DNA of 5,054 bases from Patescibacteria group bacterium (GTDB taxonomy: Bacteria; Patescibacteriota; Minisyncoccia; Minisyncoccales; JAHIOY01). Position 1 is the first letter of the stretch; every line of letters starts with the position of its first letter. The notes beneath the pieces are model-generated. The model made no database searches. It saw only the letters and a list, made by a program, of their open reading frames with translations, and was not told the DNA's origin. Below, in pieces: positions 4,865 through 5,054 of this stretch. The stretch spans positions 1 to 5,054 of the forward strand of contig JAHIOY010000061.1 in the NCBI GenBank assembly GCA_018894495.1. Reading direction: 5' to 3'. The position numbers and the translations under genes are program-made.

Positions 4865-5054
4865 TCATCTGGTAGCGTATTCTACCACCGAACCTATTGC
4901 CTTGGCTAAAATTATAATGAGCAAAGCAATGAGGGTATAAAGAATTAATGTTTTTGCCGTGTTCACTTTCTGCGGCTCGCCGCCGGCGGTCAGAAAAATA
5001 AAACCGGCAATAACGAGCATTAAGACAGCCAGAGCCATGGCAAGATAAGATAAA
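4865..5054 (-). CDS. Small two-helix membrane protein resembling type IV secretion pilin (PF18895-like), 5' end outside window
   Basis: The C-terminal 62 residues and the TGA stop (4865-4867) are visible, and the start lies beyond the window. The sequence has a hydrophobic helix (LAMALAVLMLVIAGFIFLTA), a short loop GGEPQKVNTAK, a second helix (LILYTLIALLIIILAKAIG) and a polar tail ending ATR. This helix, GG-x-P-x-K-x-x-x-AK loop, helix pattern is typical of the small TrbC/VirB2-like T4SS pilin proteins common in Parcubacteria, which sit in the membrane and may be pilin subunits. The function is assigned by resemblance only, and it could be another small membrane protein. It is convergent with tRNA-Gly and separated from it by a hairpin. 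The gene lies upstream of, and outside, the kinase operon. Confidence 0.75.
   Translation of the reverse strand, partial: LSYLAMALAVLMLVIAGFIFLTAGGEPQKVNTAKTLILYTLIALLIIILAKAIGSVVEYATR

Noticed and set aside
4865..4867. UGA recoded as Gly (as in Gracilibacteria/SR1)
   Set aside because: UGA ends the pilin-like gene at a sensible family length, and read-through would run into the intergenic hairpin. No in-frame UGA is needed in any other gene.
4649..4909. Plus-strand open frame of 86 codons
   Set aside because: It reads through both tRNA genes, the hairpin and the end of the pilin-like gene, so it is not a coding region.
4980..4989. Palindrome CCGCCGGCGG in the pilin-like gene as another inserted element
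   Set aside because: It encodes the Ala-Gly-Gly loop that is expected in this protein family, so it is explained by the coding sequence.

Overview
The window looks like a piece of a small-genome Candidatus Patescibacteria (CPR) bacterium, most likely of the Parcubacteria group. The grounds are the low GC content, the gene style (short kinase with an N-terminal Cys-containing membrane anchor, PilB, and a small two-helix pilin-like protein of the PF18895 T4SS-pilin kind), tRNAs without an encoded CCA, and abundant short palindromic repeats. The lineage is inferred, not proven. UGA reads as an ordinary stop here, which argues against the recoded Gracilibacteria/SR1 groups.

Layout: all five protein genes are on the minus strand and the two tRNAs are on the plus strand. 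From right to left: the 3' end of a pilin-like membrane protein (4865-5054); a strong hairpin (4826-4857) between it and the convergent tRNA-Gly(UCC) and tRNA-Pro(UGG) genes (4645-4796); a 54-bp divergent promoter region; then a probable operon of a membrane histidine kinase (3571-4590), a single-domain response regulator (3058-3441) and the type IV pilus extension ATPase PilB (1175-2926). Beyond PilB, in the same direction, is a TnpB nuclease gene of the IS200/IS605 family (1-1078, cut by the window edge) with a left-end-like hairpin at 1121-1141. No tnpA is seen.

The kinase, regulator and PilB probably work together: the kinase phosphorylates Asp56 of the regulator, whose only visible output partner is the pilus motor encoded next to it. 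This is inferred from gene order.

The most unusual content is the density of repeats interlaced with these genes. Both spacers of the operon (129 and 131 bp) are built almost wholly from degenerate 18/36-bp ACGAAT-type repeats in direct and inverted arrangement. These repeats supply the last residues and stop codons of the kinase and the regulator, part of the Shine-Dalgarno sequence of the regulator, and the entire leader of pilB. In addition, a 13-bp-arm palindrome sits in frame inside the kinase ATPase domain and a 16-bp perfect palindrome sits in frame inside the regulator, resembling in principle the Rickettsia palindromic elements that insert in coding genes. PilB has lost one Cys of each CxxC pair of its zinc-binding motif.
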